The translations under genes were made by a program, and so were the position numbers. The notes under the pieces were generated by a model, which had not been told where the DNA came from, made no database searches, and saw only the letters and a list, made by a program, of their open reading frames with translations. Shown in pieces: positions 27,901 through 37,091 of a stretch of 64,000 nucleotides of DNA; position 1 is the first letter of the stretch, and every line of letters starts with the position of its first letter. This stretch comes from Aquimarina atlantica (GTDB taxonomy: Bacteria; Bacteroidota; Bacteroidia; Flavobacteriales; Flavobacteriaceae), in assembly GCF_000626715.1 (NCBI RefSeq), contig NZ_AQRA01000010.1, positions 62,001 to 126,000 on the forward strand. The letters run 5' to 3'.

Positions 27901-30900
27901 AAGCCTGATGAATAGCCGTTAATGATGACGAACACATAGTATCTAAAGCAATACTGGGTCCGTGTAGATCCAAAAAGTAAGAAACTCTATTTGCGATCGA
28001 TGCATAAGACGACCCCGGGACCACAGCATTACCTGCCAACATAGCTTCTGCGCCGTAGAGTTGGTATTGTCCATACATAACTCCGACATATACACCTACT
28101 CTTCCAAGTGTAGAGATACTTTCCTTACTATATCCGGCGTCCTCAATAGTTTGCCATGCAGTTTGGATAAAAAGTCGTTCCTGGGGATCAATTAATTCAG
28201 CCTCTTTTGGTGATATATTAAAAAATAACGGATCGAATTTATCAACATCAGAAATAAATCCTCCCCACTTGCTATAGCTTTTTCCTACTTGATTACGCTT
28301 GGGATCAAAAAAACGATCTGTATCCCAACGTCCCTCTGGAATTTCTGTAATACAATCTCTACCCTTTTTGAGATTTTCCCAAAATTCTTCCACATTCTCT
28401 GCCAGTGGATATTTACCCCCTAATCCTACAATAGCAACTTCTTTCTGAGTGTTGGTTGTGGTATTAAAGAAACGATTACTGGAATACGTTTGAGAAACCA
28501 GTGATTGTTTCTTGATTGAATCCTGTGGCAATTCTATTGATGAAGATACTGTTTGCTGAATCCCTGTACGCTCCTGAATAATTTGGGGATATGTTCTGGC
28601 AAAGAATTCTGCTAAGCTTTTTATGGTCTGATACTCAAAAAACAACGTTTTAGAAAGAGAGCCAAAAGTTTTTTCAAGTATATTAGTTAACCTCATAGCG
28701 AGTATAGAATCAATACCATAATTCTCTAATGGGGCTTTTGGATCAAGTTCCTTAGTTTTAATTTTTAAAACCTCTGCAAACAGTTTTCGAAGATAATTTA
28801 TCGTTTTATCTAAAAGTGTATTTGAATCTATCGTAGCGGTTTTTGCAGTTTCAACATTTTGACTACTTGTAGACTTTGACATCTGTTCTACCTTACGAGT
28901 TTGCTTAGAAAGCAAGATTGAGCGGATTTTATTAACATTTCCTTCCATAACCAAAACCTGATTACCTTGTAAGGTCATACTACTATATAATGCCTGGATA
29001 CCCGACGAAGTTTGGATAGGAGATATTCCTGTTTCTTGCCAGAGGATTTCAATATTTTTTTGTGCAATACTCAAATTTCCACTTTCCCACAATGGCCAAT
29101 TGATAGAAAGAGTATGCCCTTGCCTTAATTTTTGATCTACTAATTGATTACGGTATCTGGTGAACTGGTCCATAAAAGCATTAGCCGTTGCATAATCTGA
29201 TTGCCCAAGATTACCCATTGCACCTGATAATGATGAAAACAATACTAAAAAGTCAAGATGTATATCTTTACTGGCTTGATCCAGATTATAAGTCCCGGTA
29301 ACTTTGGGAGCTAGTACTTTATTAAATTCGGCGCTGGTTTTCTTCAGAATAAAGTTATCCGATATCATACCTGCACTGTGAATGATACCATTAAGTTTCC
29401 CGTTTTCTCTTTCAATAGTAGCTATGAGTTTTTCTACTTGCTCTAAGCTATTAAGATCTAGTTGTTGATATTCAACCTGATTGGTATCTGAGGTCAGTTC
29501 ATTTAAAATTATCTGCTTTTCCTCTGTCAACTCAGAGCGACCGGTCACAACGATTTTTGTCTCGTTGGTCTGTTGTAAAATTTCTTTGGCAAACAATACT
29601 CCTAAAGCACCAAGGCCTCCGGTAATCAAATAAACACCTTGATTTTTAAATACAGGTTTACTGTTTTCCTGATTTGCTTTTACTTCATCCCATTGTAAAA
29701 TATATGAAGTGTCGTTTTCATATTTTACAATAGATTCTTCTGATATTGTTGTTGCTTTCTGTAATTGCCTTACCAACTCCTTTGTTTGTATAGCTGATTT
29801 TGTAAGGATCATTTGACCGGTTAGCATAGGGTTTTCCTGAGCAGCAGTTTTTAGTAACCCTGATAATCCTGAAAAAAGTGCTTGTTCCTTGTTATCGGTA
29901 ATTACGATTTGAATAAGAATCTTTGCTTTAGGCTTATTCTTTAGTATTGTTTGAACATGTTCAAAACAAGTTAATGCATAATCTGTATAACGCTCTGCTA
30001 TATTTTTTTGTGAAGCTTCAAGTTGTATACAATGGTTATAGTGAATTAATGTTTGAAGCTGACTTGTTTCTATATCAGACATTTCACACAGAATAACATG
30101 TTTCTCTGCAAATTCAGCTTTGGGAGTTTCTGGTATCTGAGGTATTTTGAAGCTCTTCCATAAAGGTTTAGCCATCAAAATTCCTATATCTTCATTCTTA
30201 AAATCAATAGTATCTTCACTTAATTGCCTAGAAGAAACTCCTTTCATTTGTACACATATATTTCCTTCTTGATCACATATATCAATATCCAGTTTGGTAA
30301 CCGCATCAGTAGCTAAACTCCCTTCAGAGTAACGAATCCAAGCAAACATGTGTTCGGTAACAGCAGATAGTATTCGAATAGTCTCTAAAGCAAAAGGTAC
30401 CGAAGGTTGTGAAGGAATCGTGGTCAAATCATCGATCAAACCAAAAGCAGCTTGCAAACTACTATCCATTAAACTCGGATGTAACAAGTAGTCATTCTGA
30501 TTTGTTTTAACAACCGACGGTAAATTCAACTGTACCAAGAGTTGTTTTTCTCCTTGATAAATTTTAGTGATTCCCTGATAAGCTGGGCCATAAACCAGCC
30601 CCATAGATTTAAATGTAAAATATAGGCTAGCTGCTTCTATACTACCTCTGTTCATTTGTTCTTTGAGTTGTTCTATACTCAATTTTTCAAGTGAAAGATG
30701 CGTGCTATATGTAGCTACTCCCTGGCAGTGAATAATATCCTGCTCATTATCTGTACTATAAATTTCATAATCTATCTGGTTTTCTTTTTTGATATACAAA
30801 GCTATTTCTACCTGCTTATCTTTCTCTACAACAAGTGGCTGTGCCCATGCGGTATTATGAAGTTCCAGAATACTAGATTTAGCCTTAACAGGAACGGCTT

Positions 30901-33900
30901 TCTCTACTGCTACTCGTGCCATTTCGAGATAAGCTACAGCTGGTAATACTTTACTTATCTTACCTTCTTTAATTTTTACCTGATGATCGGCAAGAAAAAA
31001 CTCTTCGCCACTAAAGATAGAACTATAACTCTGTTTGCTAAGGTCTGAGGTATTACTATGTAGTAAAGGATGTAGTACCGATGTGATTTTTCTATCAACT
31101 GTACTTTGATCATTCATTTTTATATCAATCCAATACTTATCCTTAGCAAAAGGATACACAGGTAAGCTTATACGCTTAGGTGTATTGCCTTCATAGAATT
31201 TATTCCAATCAAGATTTAAGCCTTTAACCCATAGATCCAGAAGTTTAGACCACTTTCTTCGAGCTATCCATTTATCTACAGTTTGCTCAAAATCTACGTC
31301 TGCATTGAATACTAATAAAGTGTCTTTATCCGTGTCTGTATGCCCCTGGTATGTGTCTTCAATATTCTTTTCGCCATTAATATATGCTTTAAGTTTTTGT
31401 ATCAACTCTTCAACCGAGTTTACCATAAAACCAAGTCGCATATCCATAGTTTCTCTTCCTACTTGTAACGTATATGCCATTTCGGTAAGGTCAATCGGTG
31501 CAATAACCTGTTCTTGTTTTTCTATTTTAGTTTTCTGAAGAAAATCATAAAGATCAATAGCTTTTTGTTTAAGTTGATCTTGCGTTCTGGCTGATAAAGG
31601 AATGATTGCTTTTGAATCTAAATCAATTGAAATCTTAGGCTGACTTACTTTTGTTGGTACTATATATTCCTGAACAATAATATGTGCATTTGCTCCTCCG
31701 GCACCGAAAGATGAAACACCGGCTATCCGAGGTTGTGGGATCCCATTAATTATGGGTTGTTCCCACGTTCTTAATGTTTGGTTAACAATAAATGGTGTTT
31801 TTTCAAAATCTATATTAGGGTTTAGATTTTTTGAATGCAGAGATGGAACTATTTGTTGGTGTTTTAATTGTAGTAATACTTTGGTTAACCCTGCAATACC
31901 AGCTGCTGACTCACAATGACCTATATTGGATTTGGCAGAGCCAAGTAAACAAAACCCTATATCTGAAGTACTTTGTTTAAATGCTTTATTTAAGGCTGAT
32001 ATTTCAATAGGATCTCCTAGTTTAGTTCCTGTTCCGTGTGCTTCTATATAGCTTATATGCCTAGGATCTGTGTTTGTTTCTTTTAATACATTACTTATGA
32101 GATTAGATTGTGCCTTTGGACTAGGTACACTATACCCATTAGTCTTTCCTCCATGATTAAGGGTACTCCCATTGATAATACCGTAGATATGATCTCCATC
32201 CTTTTCGGCTTCAGATAGTCTTTTCAATACCACCACACCTACGCCTTCGCCTGGGATGTAGCCTTCACCCCCTTCTCCAAAACTCTGACAATGTCCTTCA
32301 CTTGAAATATATTGTCCTGCACTAATCACCGTATATTTATTAGGGTGTATACTAACATTGACTCCTCCTGCAATTCCCAAGCTGGTTCGTCCCTGTTTTA
32401 GATCCTGACATGCTAAATGGATTGCTGTTAATGATGAGGAACACATAGAATCAACTGTCATACTTGGTCCATGAAGATTTAATACATATGATACTCTATT
32501 GGCAATACTGGCATAGCTTCCGGGAACTCCCATTCGATGTCCCCTTTTACTGGCTTCGATCCCATAAAGTTGATATTCGCTATACATAACTCCGGCATAC
32601 ACACCAACTTGTCCTGCCTGTCCAAACTCGTGTGGTATTTGCAAACTGGCTTTGGTATAACCCGCATCTTCTATGGCCATCCATGTATGTTGCAAAAATA
32701 ATCGTTCCTGTGGGTCCAGTATCTCTGCTTCGAGTGGGGAAATATTAAAAAATAACGGGTCAAATTCGTCAACACCATCAATAAACCCTCCCCATTTACT
32801 ATAATGATATCCACTTTTACTACGATCCGGGCTGTAATACTCTTGCCAGTCCCATCTATTCTTTGGTACCTCAGTAATACAGTCTTTGCCATCACGTAAG
32901 TTATTCCAGTATGCTTCAATATTAGAAGCTTTTGGATAGCGACCACTTAAGCCTATAACTGCAATGGGGTCTGTATCAACACTATTTTTTTTATCAACAG
33001 AAACTCCAATCTTCCGCAAACGCTTAATACTTCTTGACTTTCCTTGTTTTGATTGTGCCTCGATAGGTGAATCGATAGACATATCCTTATTTTTTTCCAG
33101 ATTATCTTTTTCAAATCCAGAAATAAAAAGCGCTGTCAGTTTTGATAAATGTGAATTTATAAAGTAGTTTGTAAGCTCATGAATTGTTTGATATTCGAAA
33201 AAGAGAGTTTTTGGCAGAGAACCAAAAGTTTTTTCTAACTCATTGGTTAGATTCATTGCCAAGATAGAGTCAATACCATATTTTTCTAAAGGAGCAAATG
33301 AATCAATCTTATGAGGTGGAAGCTTGAACAATTCGGAAAGTTGTTTTTTAATATAATTCTGGGTTTGCTCCTCCAGATTTTCTTCATCCATTTCGACAAC
33401 TAATTCTTCTTTCACAGAAGTAATACTACCAGACAAAGAGGTTTCAGAAGCATTATCATTAAATAATGTCTGATGTAATTTTTCTACATTGCCTTCTACA
33501 ACTAGTAATTGATCTTGCGTTAGCTCTAAACTTCTATAAAATGCATGCACTCCAGTCTCACTACTCATAGGTAGCATCCCTGTACTCTGTTCTAACATTT
33601 CTTGTTTCAACTGATCAATCTTCATTCCTCCTTTTTCCCATAATGGCCAATTGATAGTCATGGTTTTCCCTGATCGTTGTTTGGCTTCAACCAGTTGGTT
33701 ACGATACATCGCAAACTGATTCATGAAATTATTGGCTGTGGCATAATCTGCCTGACCACCATTGCCAGTTATAGAGGATATTGATGAAAATAAAACTAAG
33801 AAATCAAGATCAATATTTTTACTGGCTTCGTCCAAATTATAAGTTCCTAAAACTTTAGGTGCGAGAACTTTGCTAAACTCTTCTGATGTCTTTTTCAAAA

Positions 33901-35770
33901 TAAAGCTATCTGAAATCATTCCTGCACTATGAATGATACCATGAATCCCTTTATGCTCTTTTTTTATTGAAGTAATGATTCGTTTTACCTTATCGAGATC
34001 TACGATATCTAATTGTTTATAGAATAGCCGACCAGCTTTACCATCTATTTCATCTATCAAGATTTGTTTTTCTTCGGTAAGTTCTGACCGACCTGTTACA
34101 ATGATTTTGGCATTCTGAGTTTGTTTTAAAATTTCTCTAACAAGTATTTTTCCCAGATTTCCCAGCCCTCCTGTAATAAGGTATACACCATTATCCTTAA
34201 AAACAATTTTGGGTTTATTATGTACTAGCGGTATTTCTTTCCAACGCAGAATCTGTCGGGTTTCTTGCTCATATTTTATAATTGTATCCTGCGTCTTATT
34301 TTGATTTTCCTCTAGTTGTATTATTAATTTTTCTGTGGTTATTTCTGGATGAGTAATGATAACCTGACCCGCTAGCTTAGGGTTTTCAAGGGTAGCAGTC
34401 TTAATTAATGCAGAAAGACCTGTAAATATAGATTGTTCACTTTTACTAGTGGTTACAATCTGAATGAGCACTTTTTCCTGAAGTTTATCCCCGAGTATCA
34501 TACGGAGTTGTTCAAAACAAATTTGTGCATATTCGCTGAATCGTTCTGCTATATTTTTTTGCTGAGTATTTTGCAGGTGTATCACTTTACTAGAAGTAAG
34601 AAGAGATTCCAGTTGTTTTGTATCTACCTGGGGAACTTCACATAGAAAAACATATCGGTGCTTCACTATATCTGTTCCATTTTGGCTGAAAGGCTTCATA
34701 TCATTTGTCACTTGCCAAACAGGAGCTCCATATAAGACTCCTTTTTTTGTTACAGTGGCTTCTTTGGTCACCGAATCTTCATTAAGCATACGTGAAGAAA
34801 ATCCTTTCATTTGTATAGCAACCTCTCCTTTCTCATTACATAGGTCTATATCGAGTTTGGTAACTTTATTAGTAGGTTTATTTCCTTTTGAATATCGAAC
34901 CCATGCAAACATTTCTTTGGTACAACCAGAAAAAACCTTTAGAGATTCTAGAGCAAATGGTAATGATGGTTTATCAGGAATTTGATCTAAATCTCCCAAT
35001 AAGCCAATAGCAGACTGCAACGCGCTATCCATCACACCTGGATGTAAGACATACTCCTCGAAGTTTGATTTTGCAATCTCACTTAATTCTAATTGTGCCA
35101 GTAATTGTCCATTATCCCGAAATATCGTTTTTATACCTCGATAAGTTGGCCCATACTTCAATCCTAATTTTGAATACGCAGCATAAATAGGTGTGGATTT
35201 TAGCTCTCCTTGTTGCATCTCTATCTTGAGCTTATCAATATCCAATCGTGTAGGTTTTGAAGTATTGATATAGACAGCTTGCCCCTGACAATGAATCGTT
35301 TCTTTTACACTTTCTTCTGTGCCAGGTTCTGTACTATAAACTTCATAATTTATCTGTCCATTACTTATTTCGGCTTCATCAGCAAATAAAGCAATAGTGA
35401 CTTCTTTAGGATTTTCAACTATAATTGGTTGAGCCCATATAACATTGCGCAATTCGACAATTGATTCTTCTTGAAAAGGTAAAGCTTGTCTCAAAGCCAT
35501 TCTAGCCATTTCTAAATAGGCAACTCCGGGTAAAACCTTTTGATCTTTAACCATGTGATCTTTCAGAAATAGCTCTTTTCCATTAAATGTCGTACTAAAA
35601 CTCTGCTGGCTTAAATCGGATGTATTCTTATGTAACAAAGGATGTATAATATCCCTGTTAGCATGAGTTACTGTACGGTGACTAAATTGTTTAATAAGAT
35701 CCAGAGCATTGGCTTTTGAAAGTCTCTTGCTCTTTAATTCTAAAACTACATATTCTATGAAATCAATCAT
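21902..35770 (-). CDS. trans-AT PKS, 4622 aa: (dock)-DH-KR-ACP-KS-DH-KR-ACP-KS-KR-ACP-KS-DH
   Basis: A helical docking segment (1-40) is followed by DH (45-330, HMVKDQKVLP and HPGVMDSALQ, intact) and KR (NADPH loop near 530, Tyr near 672). ACP follows (Ser about 834), then KS (935-1370, Cys about 1110, MCSSS). Next come DH (1570-1855, His about 1596 with an enlarged loop HQVKIKEGKISKVLP), KR (2045-2200), ACP (about 2354) and KS (2445-2865, Cys about 2613). KR (3325-3480), ACP (about 3620) and KS (3715-4140, Cys about 3891, TACSSS) are followed by the last DH (4325-4600, HQVNKEKIFP and HPCIVDGALQ). Post-KS linkers ending YPFAKERYW stand where AT domains would be. The N-terminal DH-KR-ACP completes the module whose KS ends the 4751-aa PKS. 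The protein stops after DH: no ACP, no thioesterase and no C-terminal docking helices. Confidence 0.95.
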   Translation of the reverse strand: MIDFIEYVVLELKSKRLSKANALDLIKQFSHRTVTHANRDIIHPLLHKNTSDLSQQSFSTTFNGKELFLKDHMVKDQKVLPGVAYLEMARMALRQALPFQEESIVELRNVIWAQPIIVENPKEVTIALFADEAEISNGQINYEVYSTEPGTEESVKETIHCQGQAVYINTSKPTRLDIDKLKIEMQQGELKSTPIYAAYSKLGLKYGPTYRGIKTIFRDNGQLLAQLELSEIAKSNFEEYVLHPGVMDSALQSAIGLLGDLDQIPDKPSLPFALESLKVFSGCTKEMFAWVRYSKGNKPTNKVTKLDIDLCNEKGEVAIQMKGFSSRMLNEDSVTKEATVTKKGVLYGAPVWQVTNDMKPFSQNGTDIVKHRYVFLCEVPQVDTKQLESLLTSSKVIHLQNTQQKNIAERFSEYAQICFEQLRMILGDKLQEKVLIQIVTTSKSEQSIFTGLSALIKTATLENPKLAGQVIITHPEITTEKLIIQLEENQNKTQDTIIKYEQETRQILRWKEIPLVHNKPKIVFKDNGVYLITGGLGNLGKILVREILKQTQNAKIIVTGRSELTEEKQILIDEIDGKAGRLFYKQLDIVDLDKVKRIITSIKKEHKGIHGIIHSAGMISDSFILKKTSEEFSKVLAPKVLGTYNLDEASKNIDLDFLVLFSSISSITGNGGQADYATANNFMNQFAMYRNQLVEAKQRSGKTMTINWPLWEKGGMKIDQLKQEMLEQSTGMLPMSSETGVHAFYRSLELTQDQLLVVEGNVEKLHQTLFNDNASETSLSGSITSVKEELVVEMDEENLEEQTQNYIKKQLSELFKLPPHKIDSFAPLEKYGIDSILAMNLTNELEKTFGSLPKTLFFEYQTIHELTNYFINSHLSKLTALFISGFEKDNLEKNKDMSIDSPIEAQSKQGKSRSIKRLRKIGVSVDKKNSVDTDPIAVIGLSGRYPKASNIEAYWNNLRDGKDCITEVPKNRWDWQEYYSPDRSKSGYHYSKWGGFIDGVDEFDPLFFNISPLEAEILDPQERLFLQHTWMAIEDAGYTKASLQIPHEFGQAGQVGVYAGVMYSEYQLYGIEASKRGHRMGVPGSYASIANRVSYVLNLHGPSMTVDSMCSSSLTAIHLACQDLKQGRTSLGIAGGVNVSIHPNKYTVISAGQYISSEGHCQSFGEGGEGYIPGEGVGVVVLKRLSEAEKDGDHIYGIINGSTLNHGGKTNGYSVPSPKAQSNLISNVLKETNTDPRHISYIEAHGTGTKLGDPIEISALNKAFKQSTSDIGFCLLGSAKSNIGHCESAAGIAGLTKVLLQLKHQQIVPSLHSKNLNPNIDFEKTPFIVNQTLRTWEQPIINGIPQPRIAGVSSFGAGGANAHIIVQEYIVPTKVSQPKISIDLDSKAIIPLSARTQDQLKQKAIDLYDFLQKTKIEKQEQVIAPIDLTEMAYTLQVGRETMDMRLGFMVNSVEELIQKLKAYINGEKNIEDTYQGHTDTDKDTLLVFNADVDFEQTVDKWIARRKWSKLLDLWVKGLNLDWNKFYEGNTPKRISLPVYPFAKDKYWIDIKMNDQSTVDRKITSVLHPLLHSNTSDLSKQSYSSIFSGEEFFLADHQVKIKEGKISKVLPAVAYLEMARVAVEKAVPVKAKSSILELHNTAWAQPLVVEKDKQVEIALYIKKENQIDYEIYSTDNEQDIIHCQGVATYSTHLSLEKLSIEQLKEQMNRGSIEAASLYFTFKSMGLVYGPAYQGITKIYQGEKQLLVQLNLPSVVKTNQNDYLLHPSLMDSSLQAAFGLIDDLTTIPSQPSVPFALETIRILSAVTEHMFAWIRYSEGSLATDAVTKLDIDICDQEGNICVQMKGVSSRQLSEDTIDFKNEDIGILMAKPLWKSFKIPQIPETPKAEFAEKHVILCEMSDIETSQLQTLIHYNHCIQLEASQKNIAERYTDYALTCFEHVQTILKNKPKAKILIQIVITDNKEQALFSGLSGLLKTAAQENPMLTGQMILTKSAIQTKELVRQLQKATTISEESIVKYENDTSYILQWDEVKANQENSKPVFKNQGVYLITGGLGALGVLFAKEILQQTNETKIVVTGRSELTEEKQIILNELTSDTNQVEYQQLDLNSLEQVEKLIATIERENGKLNGIIHSAGMISDNFILKKTSAEFNKVLAPKVTGTYNLDQASKDIHLDFLVLFSSLSGAMGNLGQSDYATANAFMDQFTRYRNQLVDQKLRQGHTLSINWPLWESGNLSIAQKNIEILWQETGISPIQTSSGIQALYSSMTLQGNQVLVMEGNVNKIRSILLSKQTRKVEQMSKSTSSQNVETAKTATIDSNTLLDKTINYLRKLFAEVLKIKTKELDPKAPLENYGIDSILAMRLTNILEKTFGSLSKTLFFEYQTIKSLAEFFARTYPQIIQERTGIQQTVSSSIELPQDSIKKQSLVSQTYSSNRFFNTTTNTQKEVAIVGLGGKYPLAENVEEFWENLKKGRDCITEIPEGRWDTDRFFDPKRNQVGKSYSKWGGFISDVDKFDPLFFNISPKEAELIDPQERLFIQTAWQTIEDAGYSKESISTLGRVGVYVGVMYGQYQLYGAEAMLAGNAVVPGSSYASIANRVSYFLDLHGPSIALDTMCSSSLTAIHQACEEIRKGEIEAAIAGGVNVSIHPHKYLMLSQGNFAASDGRCRSFGEGGDGYVAGEGVGAVLLKSLDQAIKDGDHIYGIVKSSVINHGGKTNGYSVPNPNAQGDLIRESLKKAKISPSTLGYIETHGTGTALGDPIEITGLNKAFGESTPQKQVCPIGSVKSNIGHLESAAGIAAVTKVLLQLKHKELVPSLHATTLNPNINFKESPFYVQQELAPWKSNEEHPRRASISSFGAGGSNAHLIIEEYKNNTSKETESYYNRPQSFVLSSRDKNTLLRYGKKMTDFLRRNKNIELEDLVYTSQVGRTPMNERLVIVTTHINELIEKLDQWLSIYETEDDTLLKRSADELEGVFYGNIKNASSDTITLLEGEEGKAYLKVIIEAHNQEKLAKLWISGADIDWSLLYQNVQPKRISLPTYPFAKERYWITKPVLPIATNSLEIQENNAENTSEEEKKKLHYCTKWIEQNLDVSEEKSSENGFILILDTSDELFLTLKKQSHQYLQGNSYILLKPGSAFEEIEPSVFTIDFQKEENFTQLVEHLNIKEQLPYRIIHNGLEIGSLDKKENITHQLNYSIYALFNLCKTLIEQKHQVSLQILSIFLGDTDLTVPCNAALGSFFKTLTLENPYYKGKIVEVKDSKQTPIVEKIRMIENEFSDENWRKNEIRYDLRKNEQTYVRYVKNLIPLTDVERNINRLPIKQNGVYIVSGGLGGLGLIFSEYLVKNYQSNLVLFGRSPLKAAQKKKLDRLKAYGSKILYLQADASKLEDVETIVKTAKTNFLQINGVIHSAGINQDSFILKKPKGQIDRVLAPKIYGTTNLDLATRDENLDVFIMFSSIAGVLGNVGQSDYAYGNHYLNSFAENRETLVRERKRHGKTLAINWPYWEEGGMHISNEEVTLIQKETGLCPIPVTEGIQFLEEFLLSDISQCIPLYGFPSKIKTYIDQTTKKTEKNKLTQANIIDTDTLFENTVEYLKTLIGKEIKLDPNRIDPEEHFESFGIDSISINQINLSLERDLRDLSKTLFYEYSTIEELAKYLIQEEQETLIQFLHSEDLINVSSNHVNPLYETKTQREPIREDKREMKDVMDTPIAYEDSEPIAIIGVHGSYPQSEDLDSYWESLKQGKDLTDLVPKSRWDFEEFYHEDPEKASEGKIYGKWGGFISDVDKFDPHFFNITPEEARIMDPQERLFLQSVWATIEDAGYTKDSLKKRYPKAKSANVGVFVGVTTNTYNLLASEEWSKGDTIPSAHPWSIANRISYLFDFNGPSMPVDTACSSSSVAIHLACESLKKQECKVAVAGGVNLYLHPSKYHSLCKNRMVSLGGKCHSYGKGDDGFVPGEGVGSVLLKPLSKAIEDGDHIYGVLAGSAFDHSGKSNGYSAPNPNSQANLIEHTLQKAQIHPETISYVEGHGTGTQLGDSLEIVALTNAFQKQTIQKQITAIGSVKSNIGHPESAAGIAGVAKVLLQMKHQQLVPTINSDQVNPNINFKESPFYLQHKLTPWEPPSGYPRRALINSFGAGGVNACLILEEYRKIKEVYPKQGPHLVIFSAKNEERLQEYVNRVLNYIEKEKQVNLADLSFTLQVGREAMSDRLAIVASNREELIIRLKDWKQQNESNYIFWGKLNSNQRRKKTLNREEEFRSLFDRGDLDKLAQLWVGGVEIDWEKLYTNNKPNRISLPTYPFAKERYWVSDRVIEEKKTATEPIDAQLHPLISYNSSTLREVRFSSWLSDTEFYASDHQVNKEKIFPGSGFIEIANISGNLAGEQKVSKIKDIVWAHPLSFKKGSQFINTLLKPNGIGTEFKITSLDDENEQIVHSEGKLFFQNGNKHLANIENISIQKLKEQCADPHDGSYYYDIFNQVGFNYGLAFKTIQEFYINESFALSRLKLTDHLLVDSDRFILHPCIVDGALQTVAGLIGQMESVTPHVPFAIDEIEIFRSLPHTCYAYVQRVEEEARLQANIKKFNIKIINEAGDVLVKIKNFYVRAFDNTNIDQVKESNSMAFAVSL

Positions 35771-35829
35771 TATGGTACTGGCTATGGATTATAGGTTTTA
35801 AGATGTTGTTGAAAATATTTTCAACTTTT

Positions 35830-37068
35830 TTAGTGAAAAGTTCTGGAAGATATTGAATCTCCAACTTCACAATGAGATAAAAACTTCTCTCGTTCTACTG
35901 TTTTTGTAAAATATATAACAGCCAATTGATCTGGTTTTGCTTTGAATACTACCGCAGAATCCAGAGGGAAAGCATTTTTGGCATCATACAGTGGTATATG
36001 AAATAATTGTTCACATTTTTCTAAATCATGGCTTTCTTGAAAATCGGCCCAACTACTGATTAAACCAAGTTTACATCGTAACGCTTCCCAAAATTTGGGA
36101 AGAGGTTTTGCATTTGCAGGAACAGGTAATTCTGCTTGAAAAGACTTACGAATATTAACTGGGTGGTAGCTTGTATGATTATCAAACAGAAGTCCTCCTG
36201 CATAGTTTCCTGCATCATCATTTCTAATATCTTTTATCCAACTTCTCAAATTAACAGCCATAATACAAATACGGGAATTCGTTACTTTTGCAAAACTTGA
36301 ACTTAGGATATCATTAGTTGAAATATAATCAACCCCTGATCCAGAATTTTCTTTTATTTGAGTTTTGACTTTATTGATTCTTTCGGGCTCTATATAGAAT
36401 CCATAACTTTTTGTTTTTTTGCCAAAAATAGCCCCCCCTACAAGGTTTAGAATAAAAGGTGCCGAATGAAAGAATTTAAATGATTTTTTTCCAACAATTT
36501 CGGTAACCCTATCAGCAGCATCCTGTTTTCTCTTTACTTCTAACGATTCGACAGACTTATCTGTAAATAATTGATTAAATATTTTGTAATACGTATATCC
36601 ATCTGCTACGACATGTGAAATAGAAAAAATAAGCGCAAATCCTTTTCCTCCCGAATGCATATCCGGAACTAAGGTCAACCTGCTAACAAGACCTTGTTTA
36701 TTAATCAACTTCCCACCTTTTTCTACTATAGCGGGTTTAGCTGATTTGAACAATTCTTCATATGCAGTTTCCGAACCTATTTTTATATTGGCGGGACTAT
36801 CAAAAAAAATACGATCTATTACATCATCAGATATGGGAGCAGAAGGATAAGCTAACTGTATATTTTTATGCTTCCCATTTTTGATCAATCTACCAACTAA
36901 CCAAGTATTGCCATTGACTATTTCCTTAAACCTTGAGCGAATTACTTTAGATGCTTGTTCTTTATCTCCACGATAAAAAGTTATCGTGGTAATTCCATTT
37001 TCACCTTTTATGATTGTGGAAGATTCTTCTTTTAACAGGGGTATGATGGTTTCTTTTATATTTTGCAT
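35830..37068 (-). CDS. CoA/ACP-dependent acyltransferase of the condensation/BAHD superfamily
   Basis: A 412-aa protein. ISHVVADGYTYYKIF near residues 180-195 holds the HxxxDG catalytic motif of the CAT/condensation/BAHD superfamily. A second family-like segment, AVNLRSWIKD followed by DDAGNYAGGLLFD, resembles the N-R...GN region of these acyltransferases. No carrier or adenylation domain, so it is a stand-alone transferase. It is encoded between two PKS genes (59-nt and 23-nt gaps). It could esterify or amidate the polyketide, or use the PKS-bound chain as donor and so release it; the line in this window has no thioesterase. Substrates are unknown. Confidence 0.75.
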   Translation of the reverse strand: MQNIKETIIPLLKEESSTIIKGENGITTITFYRGDKEQASKVIRSRFKEIVNGNTWLVGRLIKNGKHKNIQLAYPSAPISDDVIDRIFFDSPANIKIGSETAYEELFKSAKPAIVEKGGKLINKQGLVSRLTLVPDMHSGGKGFALIFSISHVVADGYTYYKIFNQLFTDKSVESLEVKRKQDAADRVTEIVGKKSFKFFHSAPFILNLVGGAIFGKKTKSYGFYIEPERINKVKTQIKENSGSGVDYISTNDILSSSFAKVTNSRICIMAVNLRSWIKDIRNDDAGNYAGGLLFDNHTSYHPVNIRKSFQAELPVPANAKPLPKFWEALRCKLGLISSWADFQESHDLEKCEQLFHIPLYDAKNAFPLDSAVVFKAKPDQLAVIYFTKTVEREKFLSHCEVGDSISSRTFH

Positions 37069-37091
37069 GATCCGGCTTGTCTTAAATTATA

